Assembly: GCF_030908215.1 (NCBI RefSeq)
Contig: NZ_JAVFJK010000006.1
Coordinates: 186,001-250,000 of the forward strand
Reading direction: 5' to 3'
From: Sinomonas sp. ASV486
GTDB lineage: Bacteria; Actinomycetota; Actinomycetes; Actinomycetales; Micrococcaceae
Length of the DNA: 64,000 nucleotides
Part shown: positions 17,452-27,024 of the stretch, in pieces
Position numbering within the stretch: the stretch's first letter is position 1
How the letters are laid out: the number at the start of each line of letters is the position of its first letter
Notes under the pieces: model-generated
The model's input: only the letters and a program-made list of their open reading frames with translations
Told to the model about the DNA's origin: nothing
Databases searched by the model: none
Program-made: the position numbers and the translations under genes

Positions 17452-18843
17452 TCAGCGGGCCTGTGCCCCGTCCAGAGGGGCCGCCTGCGCCTCCGCAGCG
17501 GGGGATGCACCATGCAGCGCGGCGTCCTGCACATCGAGCTCGCGGAGGTCGATGCCGCGTGTCTCCTTGAGTGCCAGCACCGCGACCGCCGTGACAGCGC
17601 ACGAGCCGAGGAGATACAGGGCAATCGGTGTCGATGACTGGTAGGTGCCCAGCAGGGCCGTAGCGATGATCGGGGCCACCGATCCCGAGGCGATGGAGGT
17701 CACCTGTGACCCGATCGACAGCCCGGAGTAGCGCATCCTCGTGGGGAACATCTCGGCCATGATCGATGGCTGCCCGGAGTACATGAGCGCGTGGCACGCG
17801 AGTCCGAACAGGATCGCGCACAGGATGAGCACGTCGTTACCGCTGTCCATCATCGGGAAGGCGAGGAATCCCCACGTTGCGCCGGCGACCGCACCGAGGA
17901 AGTACGTTGGCTTGCGCCCCCACGTGTCCAAGAGCCGCCCCGCGGCCGGGACCATGAAGAAGTGGATCGCGTGCGCTACGAGGAGCAGGAGGAGGATGCG
18001 CGAGGTATCGACGTGGACGATGATCTTCAGGTATGTGATGGAGAAGGTCACGACGAGGTAGTAGATGACGTTCTCTGCGAAGCGGATGCCCATCGCGGTG
18101 AGGATCCGTCGGGGATAGCGCCGCACGACCTCGAGCACGCCCGAGCGTTCGGCCGACTCGTCGTCGTGCGCCGACTCGAGGAAGATCGGTGCGTCGCTCA
18201 CCTTGGTCCGGATGTAGTAGCCGATCACCACGATGACCGCGGAGAGCCAGAAGCCGATGCGCCATCCCCAGCCCAGGAAGGACTCCGGGCTGAGGGTCGC
18301 CGAGAGGACGAGGAGAACCGCGGTCGCAAGCAGGTTGCCCAGCGGCACCCCCGCCTGCGGCCAGGAAGCCCAGAAGCCGCGTGAGCGGTTGGGACTGTGC
18401 TCGGCGACGAGGAGGGCCGCTCCGCCCCACTCGCCTCCCACCGCGAACCCCTGCAGGAACCGCAGGGCCACGAGGGTGATCGGCGCCCCATAGCCCCACA
18501 GTGCAAATCCGGGAAGGCAGCCCATGAGGAAGGTGGCGGTGCCGACGAGCACGATGCTGAGCTGGAGGAGCTTCTTCCGGCCGAACCTGTCACCGAAGTG
18601 CCCGAACACAAGGCCCCCGACGGGCCTGGCCACGAAACCGACCGCATAGGTCAGGAACGCGTCCATGATCCCGTCGAGTTCGGAGTGGGCGTTGGGGAAG
18701 AAGAGCTTCCCGAAGACGAGGTTGGCCGCCGTCGCATAGAGGAAGAACTCGTACCACTCCACGACGGTCCCGGCCATGGATGCGCCGACGACGCTCCTCA
18801 GCCCTTTCGCCACTGATTCACCGGTGCCGTGCTGCACGCTCAT
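17452..18843 (-). CDS. MHS-family MFS transporter (metabolite:H+ symporter)
   Basis: A 463-aa, 12-helix transporter starting VVGASMAGTVVEWYEFFLYATAANLVF, the typical start of the ProP/ShiA/KgtP subgroup, with the loop motif GHFGDRFGRKKLL between helices 2 and 3 and GGEWGGAALLVAEH in helix 5. ATG 18843 is preceded by AGGGAG; a longer open frame upstream is not needed. Substrates in this subgroup are organic acids, betaines and similar compounds. Its location beside the CoA-transferase and crotonase genes, and the shared ATGTGCATGAG sequence, suggest it imports their substrate. Confidence 0.88.
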   Translation of the reverse strand: MSVQHGTGESVAKGLRSVVGASMAGTVVEWYEFFLYATAANLVFGKLFFPNAHSELDGIMDAFLTYAVGFVARPVGGLVFGHFGDRFGRKKLLQLSIVLVGTATFLMGCLPGFALWGYGAPITLVALRFLQGFAVGGEWGGAALLVAEHSPNRSRGFWASWPQAGVPLGNLLATAVLLVLSATLSPESFLGWGWRIGFWLSAVIVVIGYYIRTKVSDAPIFLESAHDDESAERSGVLEVVRRYPRRILTAMGIRFAENVIYYLVVTFSITYLKIIVHVDTSRILLLLLVAHAIHFFMVPAAGRLLDTWGRKPTYFLGAVAGATWGFLAFPMMDSGNDVLILCAILFGLACHALMYSGQPSIMAEMFPTRMRYSGLSIGSQVTSIASGSVAPIIATALLGTYQSSTPIALYLLGSCAVTAVAVLALKETRGIDLRELDVQDAALHGASPAAEAQAAPLDGAQAR

Positions 18844-18958
18844 GGATGTCTCCCTTTGACTGCCGATTCCCTGATGTGATCTCCGCCACGCCAGACGTCC
18901 CGAGTATGTCAACGGCAAATGTGCAGAACAATGATGGTTATCGCAGACCTGATGAACG

Positions 18959-18969
18959 CTCATGCACAT
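18959..18969 (-). promoter_or_regulatory. Half-operator ATGTGCATGAG upstream of the MHS transporter
   Basis: On the minus strand this 11-mer is identical to the left part of the dyad at 16418–16435. It lies about 115 bases upstream of the transporter start and 26 bases before ftsY. It supports common control by the LysR protein, though half-sites of this length can occur by chance. Confidence 0.4.
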
Positions 18970-18995
18970 CGCCGCCCTGTGAGAAGCTAGGGGGC

Positions 18996-20219
18996 GTGAC
19001 AGACCTCTCCGCCCTGCTGCCCATCATCATCATCGTCGGGATCGTGGTCCTGATCGTTGCCGGGATCGTCATCGGCCTCGTGAGCGGACGCCGGAAGAAG
19101 ATCACCTACACCGGCCCGCGCGACGCGAACGACCAGACCGTCGCCCCGGCGCCCCCGCGCGGCGCCGTCGACGGCGAACCCGCGCCGGGAGCCGGCGTCG
19201 GAACGCTCCCGGCCCCGGCGGAGCCGGAGGCTGGCGCGCCCGAGGAGGACGTCCTTGACGAGGCGGTCGCCGAGCGCGTTCCGACCGAGACCCCCGCGCC
19301 TGTCGCGGGTCGGCTCCAGCGCCTGCGCGAACGGCTCGTCAAGAGCAACAGCCTGTTCGGCAAGGGGCTGCTCGCCCTCCTTTCGAGCGACACCATCGAC
19401 GAGAACGTGTGGGACGAGGTCGAGGAGACCCTCCTGCTCGCAGACATCGGCACCGAGCCGAGCCTCGAGCTCGTCGGCACGCTGCGCGACCGCGTGAAGG
19501 TCATGGGTACCCGCAGCCCTGAGGACGTCAAGACGATGCTTCGCGAGGAGCTCGTCAAGCTGGTCGATCCGGGCATGGACCGCGAGCTCAGGATCTCGCG
19601 CGTGGACGGCAAGCCCGCCGTGGTCCTCGTGGTCGGTGTGAACGGCGTCGGCAAGACGACGACGGTGGGCAAGCTGGCCCGCGTCCTCGTCGCGGAGGAC
19701 AAGGATGTGCTCCTCGGCGCGGCCGACACGTTCCGCGCCGCCGCAGCGCAGCAGCTCGCCACGTGGGGCGCGCGCGTCGGCGTGCCGACCGTGAAGTCCG
19801 ACGTCGACGGCGCCGATCCGGCCTCGGTGGCCTTCGAGGCGGTCAAGGCGGGCATCGAGCAGGAGGTCGACGTGGTCATGATCGACACCGCTGGGCGGCT
19901 GCAGAACAAGGTCGGGCTCATGGACGAGCTCGGCAAAGTCAAGCGCGTCATCGAGAAGCAGGCCGAGGTCGACGAGGTCCTCCTCGTCCTCGACGCGACC
20001 ACCGGCCAGAACGGCCTCACGCAGGCCAAGGTCTTCGGTGAAGTCGTTGACATCACGGGCATCGTCCTGACCAAGCTCGACGGCACCGCGAAGGGCGGCA
20101 TCGTCGTCGCCATCCAGAAGCAGCTCGGTGTCCCCGTCAAGCTCGTGGGTCTTGGCGAGGGCCCCGACGACCTCGCGCCCTTCGACCCCGAGGCGTTCGT
20201 CGACGCGATCCTCGCCTGA
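18996..20219 (+). CDS. ftsY: Signal recognition particle receptor FtsY
   Basis: FtsY is the membrane receptor that docks the Ffh–ribosome complex. From GTG 18996 the protein opens with a hydrophobic helix (LLPIIIIVGIVVLIVAGIVIGL), then an acidic Ala/Pro/Glu-rich linker to about residue 100, then the NG domain: GVNGVGKTTTVGKLA (G1), DTFRAAAAQQL, DTAGRLQNK (G3) and LTKLDGTAKGG (G4). It is 407 aa. The frame is open further upstream, but that stretch overlaps the divergent promoter region of the transporter. Its partner Ffh is encoded at 30.8 kb. Confidence 0.95.
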   Translation: MTDLSALLPIIIIVGIVVLIVAGIVIGLVSGRRKKITYTGPRDANDQTVAPAPPRGAVDGEPAPGAGVGTLPAPAEPEAGAPEEDVLDEAVAERVPTETPAPVAGRLQRLRERLVKSNSLFGKGLLALLSSDTIDENVWDEVEETLLLADIGTEPSLELVGTLRDRVKVMGTRSPEDVKTMLREELVKLVDPGMDRELRISRVDGKPAVVLVVGVNGVGKTTTVGKLARVLVAEDKDVLLGAADTFRAAAAQQLATWGARVGVPTVKSDVDGADPASVAFEAVKAGIEQEVDVVMIDTAGRLQNKVGLMDELGKVKRVIEKQAEVDEVLLVLDATTGQNGLTQAKVFGEVVDITGIVLTKLDGTAKGGIVVAIQKQLGVPVKLVGLGEGPDDLAPFDPEAFVDAILA

Positions 20220-20335
20220 GGCGGCGTAGCGGGCGGCGTAGCGCACGCCGCGGGACCTTGACACGGGTGTTCGGCACGGAGCACCGTATTGGGGCGGGGC
20301 GCGTTCCATTCCTGGCCTGAGCACTAGGAGGAGCG

Positions 20336-23300
20336 ATGCTCTTCGCCCGCCGAACGTCCGTCCTCGCCGCCGCGACCGCGGCCCTCATCGCATCGTTCGG
20401 CCTGGTGGCTGTCCCGGCGCACGCCGCCTCGGCGCCCGCCTTTGTGCAGCAGGGGTCCGCCCACAAGGGTGGGGCCGCCTCCCTGGCCGTCACCCCTGCC
20501 TCGGCTGTCACAGCGGGGAACCGCCTCATCGTCGAGGTGGGGATCTGGAACTCCTCTTCGGCGACCGCCGCCAGCGTCACAGACACGGCCGGAAACACCT
20601 ACACCGAGCTCATCCACTTCGCAGCATCCGAGCACACCGAGCTGAGCGTGTGGAGCGCGCCCATCACAGCGGGCGGCGGGACCAAGCCGACGGTTACGGT
20701 CAAGCCGACGTCCACGGCCGATGTCGGCCTCGCCGTCCTCGAGTACTCAGGACTCTCGACGGCGGCCGGGGTCGCCGCGATGGATGTGCACGCCCAGACG
20801 TCGGGGACGACGTCGGGGGCCGGCGCGGTCGCGTCCGGGCCCACCCCCGCCACGTCCGGAGACGGCGAACTCGCAGTGGGCTTCTACGCGGATTCGGGCT
20901 TCGGGGCAACCCTCGGGGGAGGCTCCGGGTTCACGCTCCGGACGGCCATCTCCAATGCTTCCGACATGGAGCTCGCCGTCGAGGATGCCGCCGTGGGCGC
21001 GGGCGTCGCTGAGAACGCGGCATTCACGACCGCGGCGAACACCACGTGGCTCGCGGCCACGATTGTGTTCCGGCCTGCCAGCGCAGCGAACCCCACCGCC
21101 CCGGCCGCACCGACCGGCGTAGCAGCGACTGCCGGCAACGCCGCGGCCACGGTGTCCTGGACCGCGCCCCCTGACGGCGGCTCGCAGATCTCCTCCTACA
21201 CGGTCACGCCCCTTGCCGGCGGCGCGGCGCAGACTCCCACAACGGTGAGCGGCGCCCCGCCGGCCACCTCGGTCCAGGTCGCGGGCCTCGCGAACGGCAC
21301 GTCCTACACGTTCACGGTCACCGCCACGAACGCAGTCGGCACCGGGCCCGCATCGGCACCTTCGAACGCGGTCATCCCGAGCACCACTACGAACGGCCAG
21401 TGGAGCGCCCTGGCGACCTGGCCGGTCGTCGCCGTCCACTCCGTAGTCCTCGATTCCGGCAAGCTCCTCGTGTGGGACGGCTGGGAGACACCCGAGCCGA
21501 CGTCGGTCTACGACCCCGCGGCGAAGACGTTCACCACCGTGACCGCGCCCTCGAGCATTTTCTGCTCGGGCAACGCGAAACTCCCGGACGGGAGGGTGCT
21601 CGTGGCGGGCGGCTACGGCGTCACGACGACCGGCAATCTCGGATTGACGGACGCGAGCGTGTTCGACCCAGCGGGCCAGACCTGGAACCGGGTGGCCAGC
21701 ATGAACTCGCCGCGGTGGTATCCGGACCTCGTCGAGCTCCCCGATGGAAGGTTCGTGGCGATCAGCGGGAATTCTTCCAGTGCCTCGGCATGGGCGGACA
21801 CCCCGGAGGTCTATGACCCTGCGGCGAACACGTGGACCTCCCTGTCCAAGATCAGCACCCCTCAGATCCACGAGGAGGAGTACCCCTTCTCCTTCCTTGC
21901 GCCCAACGGCAAGGTCTTCACAATCGGCCCGGCTGAGGACGTGTCCTACTGGCTTGACGCCTCCGCCCAGACCTGGACCCCGGTCGGGGCGAGCGGGATC
22001 ACGAATGGGTCTGCGGTCATGTACCGGCCCGGCAGGATCCTCTACACGGGCGGCGCCCAGAGCGTGATCACGACGACACCGGCCCGCGCCGGGGCGGCAA
22101 CAATCGACCTGACATCGGCGTCACCCGCCTGGACGCCGATCGCACCGACGCACTATCCCCGCGTCTACCACACCCTCGTGACGCTTGCCGACGGCCGGGT
22201 GCTCGCCGTGGGCGGTGCGCCGAGCTCTGACCAGACCCAGGTGACGACTGGCGTCCTGCCTGCGGAGATCTGGGACCCGGCCACGGGCGCGTGGAGCGTC
22301 ATCGGCTCGCTCGCCGCCGCCCGCACCTACCATTCGACTGCAGTGCTGCAGCCCGACGGGAGCGTCCTCGTGGCCGGGGGCGGGCACGAGGACTCCCTCA
22401 GCAATCCGGGACAGTACAGCGCCCAGGTGTACTCGCCGTCGTACCTGCAATCCGGGGCGAGACCGGCGATCAGCCAGACGCCGGCCGCCGCCTACTACGG
22501 GACCACCTTCAGTGTGGGCACTCAGGACGCGGCATCGATCTCGGCCGTCAACCTCGTCTCGTTCGGCGCGGACACCCACCAGGCGGACATGGACCAGCAC
22601 TTTGTGCCCCTGACCTTCACGGCCGGGCCCGGGGCGCTGAGCGTCCAAGCGCCGGCGAACGGAGGAATGACGCCGCCGGGGGACTACATGCTGTTCATCG
22701 TCAACAGCAGCGGGGTGCCGTCCATGGCGGCGACCGTGCACATCGGACCGCAGCCCTCAGTCCCCGCGGCGCCCATGGCTGTTCAGGCCACGGCCGGCAA
22801 TGCGTCGGCCATCGCCGGCTGGACCGCTCCTGACAATGGCGGATCCCCCATCACGTCCTACACCGTCACCCCGTGGACCGCCGGATCGCCCCTGGCTCCA
22901 ACCACGGTGACGGGCAGCCCGGTCCCGACCACCGCTAACGTGACCGGATTGACCAACGGAACAGCGTATACGTTCACGGTCACGGCGGCCAACGCGGCTG
23001 GCACGTCTGCGGCATCGGCGCCCTCGAACAGCGTCACGCCGTCCGTGGCCGTCGTGCCCGCGTTCGTCCAGCAGGCCTCCACCCACGTCGCCAACGTCCC
23101 GTCGGCGACAGTGTCCACCGGCCAGCCGGTGCGCTCCGGCGACAGGCTCGTCGTCGAGGTCGGGGTCTGGGGCCCGGGGTCGCCGACGGCGAGCGGGGTG
23201 ACGGACTCGGCCGGCAACACCTACACCGAACTGACGCATTTCACGGCCTCGGATCACACCGAGCTGAGCGTCTGGAGTGCCCCGATCACGGGCGGCGGAG

Positions 23301-23707
23301 CGTCACCGGTGAGCGTCACGGCGTCGACGACGGCGCCTGCGGACGTCGGAGTCGGCGTGCTCGAGTACGCCGGGCTCTCCACGGCCGCCGGCTCTGGAGC
23401 GCTCGACGTCCAGGCCCACGCGACCGGGACCACGGGGAGCTCCGGCGGGTCCGTCGCCTCCGGCGCCACCACAGCCGTCTCCGGTGCGAATGAGCTCGCG
23501 ATCGGGTTCTACGCCGACTCCGGGTTCGGTGACGCTCTGGGCCCGGGCGTCGGCTTCACCCAGCGGGTTAACGTCTCGTCCACCCAAGACATGGAGTTCG
23601 TGGTCGAGGACCAGCTCCCGGCCGCCGGGGCAACCCCGTCGGCTGCGTTCACAACCGGAGCGCGCACCACGTGGCTCGCTGCGGCCGTGGTGCTCAGACA
23701 CGGCTGA
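20336..23707 (+). CDS. Secreted galactose-oxidase-like copper radical oxidase with duplicated flanking domains and two FN3 domains
   Basis: A 1123-aa exported protein. Residues 1–31 are a Sec signal peptide ending AHA-A. A beta-rich domain (about 32–247) is repeated at the C-terminus (about 902–1123); both copies share VTD-x-AGNTYTEL, HTELSVWSAPIT, LEYSGLSTAAG-type and ADSGFG segments. Fibronectin type III domains lie at about 250–343 and 807–898. The centre (about 345–805) is a kelch propeller plus DUF1929-like domain with candidate copper-site residues of galactose oxidase/GlxA: Cys410 in FCSGNAKLPDGRVLVAGG, Tyr462 in RWYPDL, Tyr665–His666 in RTYHST, and His748 in DTHQADMDQ. The likely role is oxidation of sugars or polysaccharide ends at the cell surface. 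AGGAG precedes the ATG. Confidence 0.82.
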   Translation: MLFARRTSVLAAATAALIASFGLVAVPAHAASAPAFVQQGSAHKGGAASLAVTPASAVTAGNRLIVEVGIWNSSSATAASVTDTAGNTYTELIHFAASEHTELSVWSAPITAGGGTKPTVTVKPTSTADVGLAVLEYSGLSTAAGVAAMDVHAQTSGTTSGAGAVASGPTPATSGDGELAVGFYADSGFGATLGGGSGFTLRTAISNASDMELAVEDAAVGAGVAENAAFTTAANTTWLAATIVFRPASAANPTAPAAPTGVAATAGNAAATVSWTAPPDGGSQISSYTVTPLAGGAAQTPTTVSGAPPATSVQVAGLANGTSYTFTVTATNAVGTGPASAPSNAVIPSTTTNGQWSALATWPVVAVHSVVLDSGKLLVWDGWETPEPTSVYDPAAKTFTTVTAPSSIFCSGNAKLPDGRVLVAGGYGVTTTGNLGLTDASVFDPAGQTWNRVASMNSPRWYPDLVELPDGRFVAISGNSSSASAWADTPEVYDPAANTWTSLSKISTPQIHEEEYPFSFLAPNGKVFTIGPAEDVSYWLDASAQTWTPVGASGITNGSAVMYRPGRILYTGGAQSVITTTPARAGAATIDLTSASPAWTPIAPTHYPRVYHTLVTLADGRVLAVGGAPSSDQTQVTTGVLPAEIWDPATGAWSVIGSLAAARTYHSTAVLQPDGSVLVAGGGHEDSLSNPGQYSAQVYSPSYLQSGARPAISQTPAAAYYGTTFSVGTQDAASISAVNLVSFGADTHQADMDQHFVPLTFTAGPGALSVQAPANGGMTPPGDYMLFIVNSSGVPSMAATVHIGPQPSVPAAPMAVQATAGNASAIAGWTAPDNGGSPITSYTVTPWTAGSPLAPTTVTGSPVPTTANVTGLTNGTAYTFTVTAANAAGTSAASAPSNSVTPSVAVVPAFVQQASTHVANVPSATVSTGQPVRSGDRLVVEVGVWGPGSPTASGVTDSAGNTYTELTHFTASDHTELSVWSAPITGGGASPVSVTASTTAPADVGVGVLEYAGLSTAAGSGALDVQAHATGTTGSSGGSVASGATTAVSGANELAIGFYADSGFGDALGPGVGFTQRVNVSSTQDMEFVVEDQLPAAGATPSAAFTTGARTTWLAAAVVLRHG

Positions 23708-23739
23708 TCCGGCCCTGACCGCCTCGACCGGGTGGCGCG

Positions 23740-24960
23740 TCAGGTCACGTCCCTCTCGCGGATCGGGAGCTGGCGCTCCGACGCGGCGGCTGCCCGCCAC
23801 GTCCACAGCGGCAGGGCCGCGAGCAGGCAGAGACCGGACACCGCGAACGCCCACCCATAGCCGACGCCGTCGGCGAGCGCGCCCGCCGCGAGCGGGCCGA
23901 GGATGCTGCCCACATCGGAGGACATCTGGAACACGGCCAGGGGCCGGCCTCCGCTGCGGTCCGAGCCGATGGTGTCCGCCACCGTCGCCTGAAGCGACGG
24001 TCCGAGGAAGCCCGCGCCGAATCCCGCGGCCACGGAGAGCGCGAAGAACACTGCTTCCGAGCCGCTGAAGCCGAGGAAAGCCGTCGGTACGGCGGTGGCG
24101 ACGAGGCCGAGCACGGCCACCGGCCGACGGCCCCAGCGGTCCGCCAGCCGCCCAGAGAAGGTGAGGGCCGTTGCCGTCCCGGCCGCGTACAGCGCGAGCG
24201 CGAGTCCCGCGGCCTGGGGCCCCGCGCCGAGGGCCGCCGAGGCGAACAAGGGCACGAGCGCCATGCGGATCCCGAAGGCGGCCCACCCGTTCGCGAAGTT
24301 CGATCCGACGGCCGCTCGGTAGGGGGCCTGGCCGAGCGCCTCGGTGAGGTCGAGCGGCGGGCGCGCGGTCGCCGTCGTGCGCTGCCCCCCGGAGACTCGG
24401 CCCAGCAGGAGGTGCACGACGGCGGCCGCCACCACGAGCGCGACGGCGTAGACAATGAACGGCACCCGCAGCCCGAAGCCGGCCAGGAGGCCGCCGATGA
24501 CGGGCCCGGCGATGTTGCCGAGCAGGAAGGACCCCGCGTAGAGCCCGCTCACACGGCCCCGGGCGTCGGGCGGGGCGAGCCGGACCATGAGCCCGGACGC
24601 CGAGATCGTGAACATGGTCGAGCCGATCCCGCCGAGGCCCCGGACGGCCAGGAGGGTCCAATAGTCGGGCGCGAACGCGCAGGCAGCGCTCGAGGCCGCG
24701 ACGAGCAGGAGCCCGGCGACGTACACAGGCCGCTCCCCGAGCCGGTCCACGAGCGAACCCGCAGTGGGGGCGAGGACGAGACGGGCGAGCGCGAAGGCGC
24801 TCACGATCACCGAGGCTGCCGTGGCCCCGACGCCGAAGCTCGTGGCCAGCTGGGGCAGCACGGGGGCGACGAGCCCGAAGCCGAGGGCAATGACGAACGC
24901 AGCGGTGATGAGCACCCAGACGTCGCGGGGCACCGGAGATCGCGGAGAGCGGCTGGGCAT
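23740..24960 (-). CDS. MFS transporter, exporter-type
   Basis: A 406-aa, 12-helix major facilitator. Helix 2–3 loop GSLVDRLGERPVYVAGLL and helix 8–9 loop GRLADRWGRRPVAVLGL are the family loops. Helix 5 contains a Gly-rich SGLYAGSFLLGNIAGPVIGGLLAG stretch typical of drug:H+ antiporter-1 exporters. The substrate is not predictable. It converges with the oxidase gene and is divergent from the amtB operon, whose GlnR-like boxes begin 15 bases upstream of its start. Confidence 0.82.
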   Translation of the reverse strand: MPSRSPRSPVPRDVWVLITAAFVIALGFGLVAPVLPQLATSFGVGATAASVIVSAFALARLVLAPTAGSLVDRLGERPVYVAGLLLVAASSAACAFAPDYWTLLAVRGLGGIGSTMFTISASGLMVRLAPPDARGRVSGLYAGSFLLGNIAGPVIGGLLAGFGLRVPFIVYAVALVVAAAVVHLLLGRVSGGQRTTATARPPLDLTEALGQAPYRAAVGSNFANGWAAFGIRMALVPLFASAALGAGPQAAGLALALYAAGTATALTFSGRLADRWGRRPVAVLGLVATAVPTAFLGFSGSEAVFFALSVAAGFGAGFLGPSLQATVADTIGSDRSGGRPLAVFQMSSDVGSILGPLAAGALADGVGYGWAFAVSGLCLLAALPLWTWRAAAASERQLPIRERDVT

Positions 24961-24974
24961 GGCTCCACCTTAAC

Positions 24975-25012
24975 GAAATGTCCCCGAAACACTCGTGTGA
25001 CCGAGCCTTAAC
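24975..25012 (+). promoter_or_regulatory. GlnR-type operator array upstream of amtB (copy 1)
   Basis: Four pentamers with exact 6-base spacing: GAAAT (24975), GAAAC (24986), GTGAC (24997) and TTAAC (25008). This matches the actinobacterial GlnR pattern of alternating GTnAC/GnAAC boxes. It sits 150 bases before the amtB start, so nitrogen-limitation control is expected. An equally spaced array precedes the second amtB. Confidence 0.72.
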
Positions 25013-25163
25013 ACACCGCTGGGAGTTGTAACGGTGCCGCAATGTGGCCCGCGCCTCATCGAAACACCTCCGGAGGACTCTGGTTCCAGAAGGCCCGAGC
25101 GGGAGCTGGGAACAGCAACCGAAGGGGCCTGGCAGTTCCGTCCACCCCCCGAAAGGCAATCCC

Positions 25164-26564
25164 ATGACCACCACCTTCAGCGCTGGGGACACCGCCTGGG
25201 TGCTCGCCGCGGCGGCGCTTGTGCTGCTGATGACGCCCGGGCTCGCGTTCTTCTACGGCGGCATGACGCGCGCCAAGTCAGTCCTGAACATGATGATGAT
25301 GAGCTTCGGTGCAATCGCCCTCGTGGGCGTGCTCTGGGTGCTCATCGGATACTCAATGTCCTTCGGCACCGACTGGTTCGGTGGCCTCGTGGGCAACTTC
25401 GACAAGTTCGCCCTGCACGGGACGCTCTCGACCGGCGACGACATGGCGCTGGCAGGGACGATCCCGGAACTGGCCTTCGTGGGCTTCCAAGGCGTCTTCG
25501 CGATCATCACCGTCGCGCTGATCTCCGGCGCGATCGCCGACCGCGCCAAGTTCGGCGCCTGGATGGTCTTCGCGTTCTTCTTCTCGATCCTCGTCTACTT
25601 CCCGGTTGCCCACTGGGTGTTCGACGCCAACAAGGACGCCAACGGCAACTTCATCGGCGGCTGGCTCAACGGTCTCGGCGTGATTGACTTCGCCGGTGGC
25701 ACCGCCGTCCACATCAACGCCGGCGCGGCCGGTCTGGCGCTCGCCCTCATCCTGGGCAAGCGCAACGGCTTCGGCAAGGACCCGAACCACCGTCCGCACA
25801 ACCTCCCGTTCGTGATGCTCGGCGCGGGCCTCCTGTGGTTCGGCTGGTTCGGCTTCAACGCGGGCTCGGCCCTCGGGGCCAACGGCGTGGCCGCGTTTGC
25901 CTGGATCAACACGCTCGTGGCCCCCTGCGCGGCGGTGCTCGGATGGCTCATCGTGGAGAAGCTGCGCGACGGCCATGCGACATCCCTCGGTGCGGCCTCG
26001 GGCGCAGTGGCCGGCCTCGTGGCCGTCACCCCCGCGTGTGCCGCGATCTCGCCGCTCTGGGCCATCGTGCTCGGTCTCCTCGCCGGGGCGGTCTGCGCCC
26101 TCGCCGTAGGCCTCAAGTACCGGTTCGGCTACGACGACTCGCTTGACGTGGTGGGCGTCCACCTCGTCGGCGGCATCGTCGGCACGCTCTTCATCGGCCT
26201 CGCGGCGGGACCCGGTGCCCCGTCCAAGGGCCAGGGCCTGTTCTACGGCGGCGGCTTCGAACTCCTCGGCAAGCAGGCTATCGGCGCGGGTTCGGTGCTC
26301 GTGTACTCGTTCGTCCTCTCCCTCGTGATCGGCTGGATCATCTCCAAGACGATGGGCTTCCGGGTCTCGACCGAGGCGGAGGAGGCCGGCGTCGACATTG
26401 CGCTCCACGCCGAGACGGCCTACTCGGCCGGCACGGCAGGCTCGACGGGCGCCAGCTTCCACCCGCTCGGTTCCAAGGCCCAGGCCGAGGTCGACGCGTT
26501 CAACGCAGACGACCTCCTGGCTCGGCCATCAGGCAAGCAGAGTGGAAAGAAGATCAACGCATGA
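25164..26564 (+). CDS. amtB: Ammonium transporter AmtB (copy 1)
   Basis: A 466-aa Amt-family ammonium channel with 11 predicted helices. Typical segments are FFYGGMTRAKSVLNMMMMSF, PVAHWVF, DFAGGTAVHINAGAAGLALAL (pore His) and GAGLLWFGWFGFNAGSAL. The twin pore histidines are present (HINAG, and VGVHLVGGIVGTLFIGL). ATG 25164 follows GAAAGG. The stop overlaps glnK by four bases. The cytoplasmic tail is longer than in many homologues. A close paralogue lies 600 bases downstream at 27171. Confidence 0.94.
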   Translation: MTTTFSAGDTAWVLAAAALVLLMTPGLAFFYGGMTRAKSVLNMMMMSFGAIALVGVLWVLIGYSMSFGTDWFGGLVGNFDKFALHGTLSTGDDMALAGTIPELAFVGFQGVFAIITVALISGAIADRAKFGAWMVFAFFFSILVYFPVAHWVFDANKDANGNFIGGWLNGLGVIDFAGGTAVHINAGAAGLALALILGKRNGFGKDPNHRPHNLPFVMLGAGLLWFGWFGFNAGSALGANGVAAFAWINTLVAPCAAVLGWLIVEKLRDGHATSLGAASGAVAGLVAVTPACAAISPLWAIVLGLLAGAVCALAVGLKYRFGYDDSLDVVGVHLVGGIVGTLFIGLAAGPGAPSKGQGLFYGGGFELLGKQAIGAGSVLVYSFVLSLVIGWIISKTMGFRVSTEAEEAGVDIALHAETAYSAGTAGSTGASFHPLGSKAQAEVDAFNADDLLARPSGKQSGKKINA

Positions 26565-26899
26565 AACTCATCACGGCGATCGTCCGACCCGAGAAGCTCG
26601 ACGTGATCCGGGAAGCCCTCGAGGCCTACGGGGTCCAGGGCATCACGGTGAGTGCGGCGAGCGGCTATGGCCAGCAGCGCGGCTACACCGAGGTCTACCG
26701 CGGCGCCGAGTACAGCGTGGACCTCCTCCCGAAGATCCGCATCGAAGTCCTCGCCACGGACGATCAGACCGATGACATCCTCGATGTGATCATCACGACG
26801 TCCAACACCGGACGGGCCGGGGACGGCAAGGTCTGGACCGTGGACGTCCACGAGGCGATTCGGGTCAGGACCGGTGAGCGCGGGGCGGCAGCGATCTAG
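26561..26899 (+). CDS. glnK: PII nitrogen regulatory protein GlnK (copy 1)
   Basis: A 112-aa PII signal protein. MKLITAIVRPEKLDVIREAL starts the fold. The T-loop GYTEVYRGAEYSVD contains the Tyr51 region modified by uridylylation or adenylylation, and the C-terminus VHEAIRVRTGERG is the second PII signature. Translation overlaps amtB (ATGA), as expected for a protein that binds and blocks the channel. A strong hairpin follows. Confidence 0.94.
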   Translation: MKLITAIVRPEKLDVIREALEAYGVQGITVSAASGYGQQRGYTEVYRGAEYSVDLLPKIRIEVLATDDQTDDILDVIITTSNTGRAGDGKVWTVDVHEAIRVRTGERGAAAI

Positions 26900-26940
26900 C
26901 GGCCCCACGGAGATACGAGAGACAAGACAGATAACTGGAC

Positions 26941-26972
26941 GGACGACGGCGGGTTCCCACCCGCCGTCGTCC
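26941..26972 (+). terminator. Hairpin terminator after amtB–glnK copy 1
   Basis: GGACGACGGCGGGT – TCCC – ACCCGCCGTCGTCC gives a perfect 14-bp stem 41 bases after the glnK stop. A related ACGACGGCGGG hairpin follows the second copy at 29003, so the terminator may have been duplicated with the operon. Confidence 0.75.
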
Positions 26973-27024
26973 GCTTGGGTGGGGGCGCGGAGACGGACCG
27001 GACAGGATCAGCGAGGGGCTCCGC

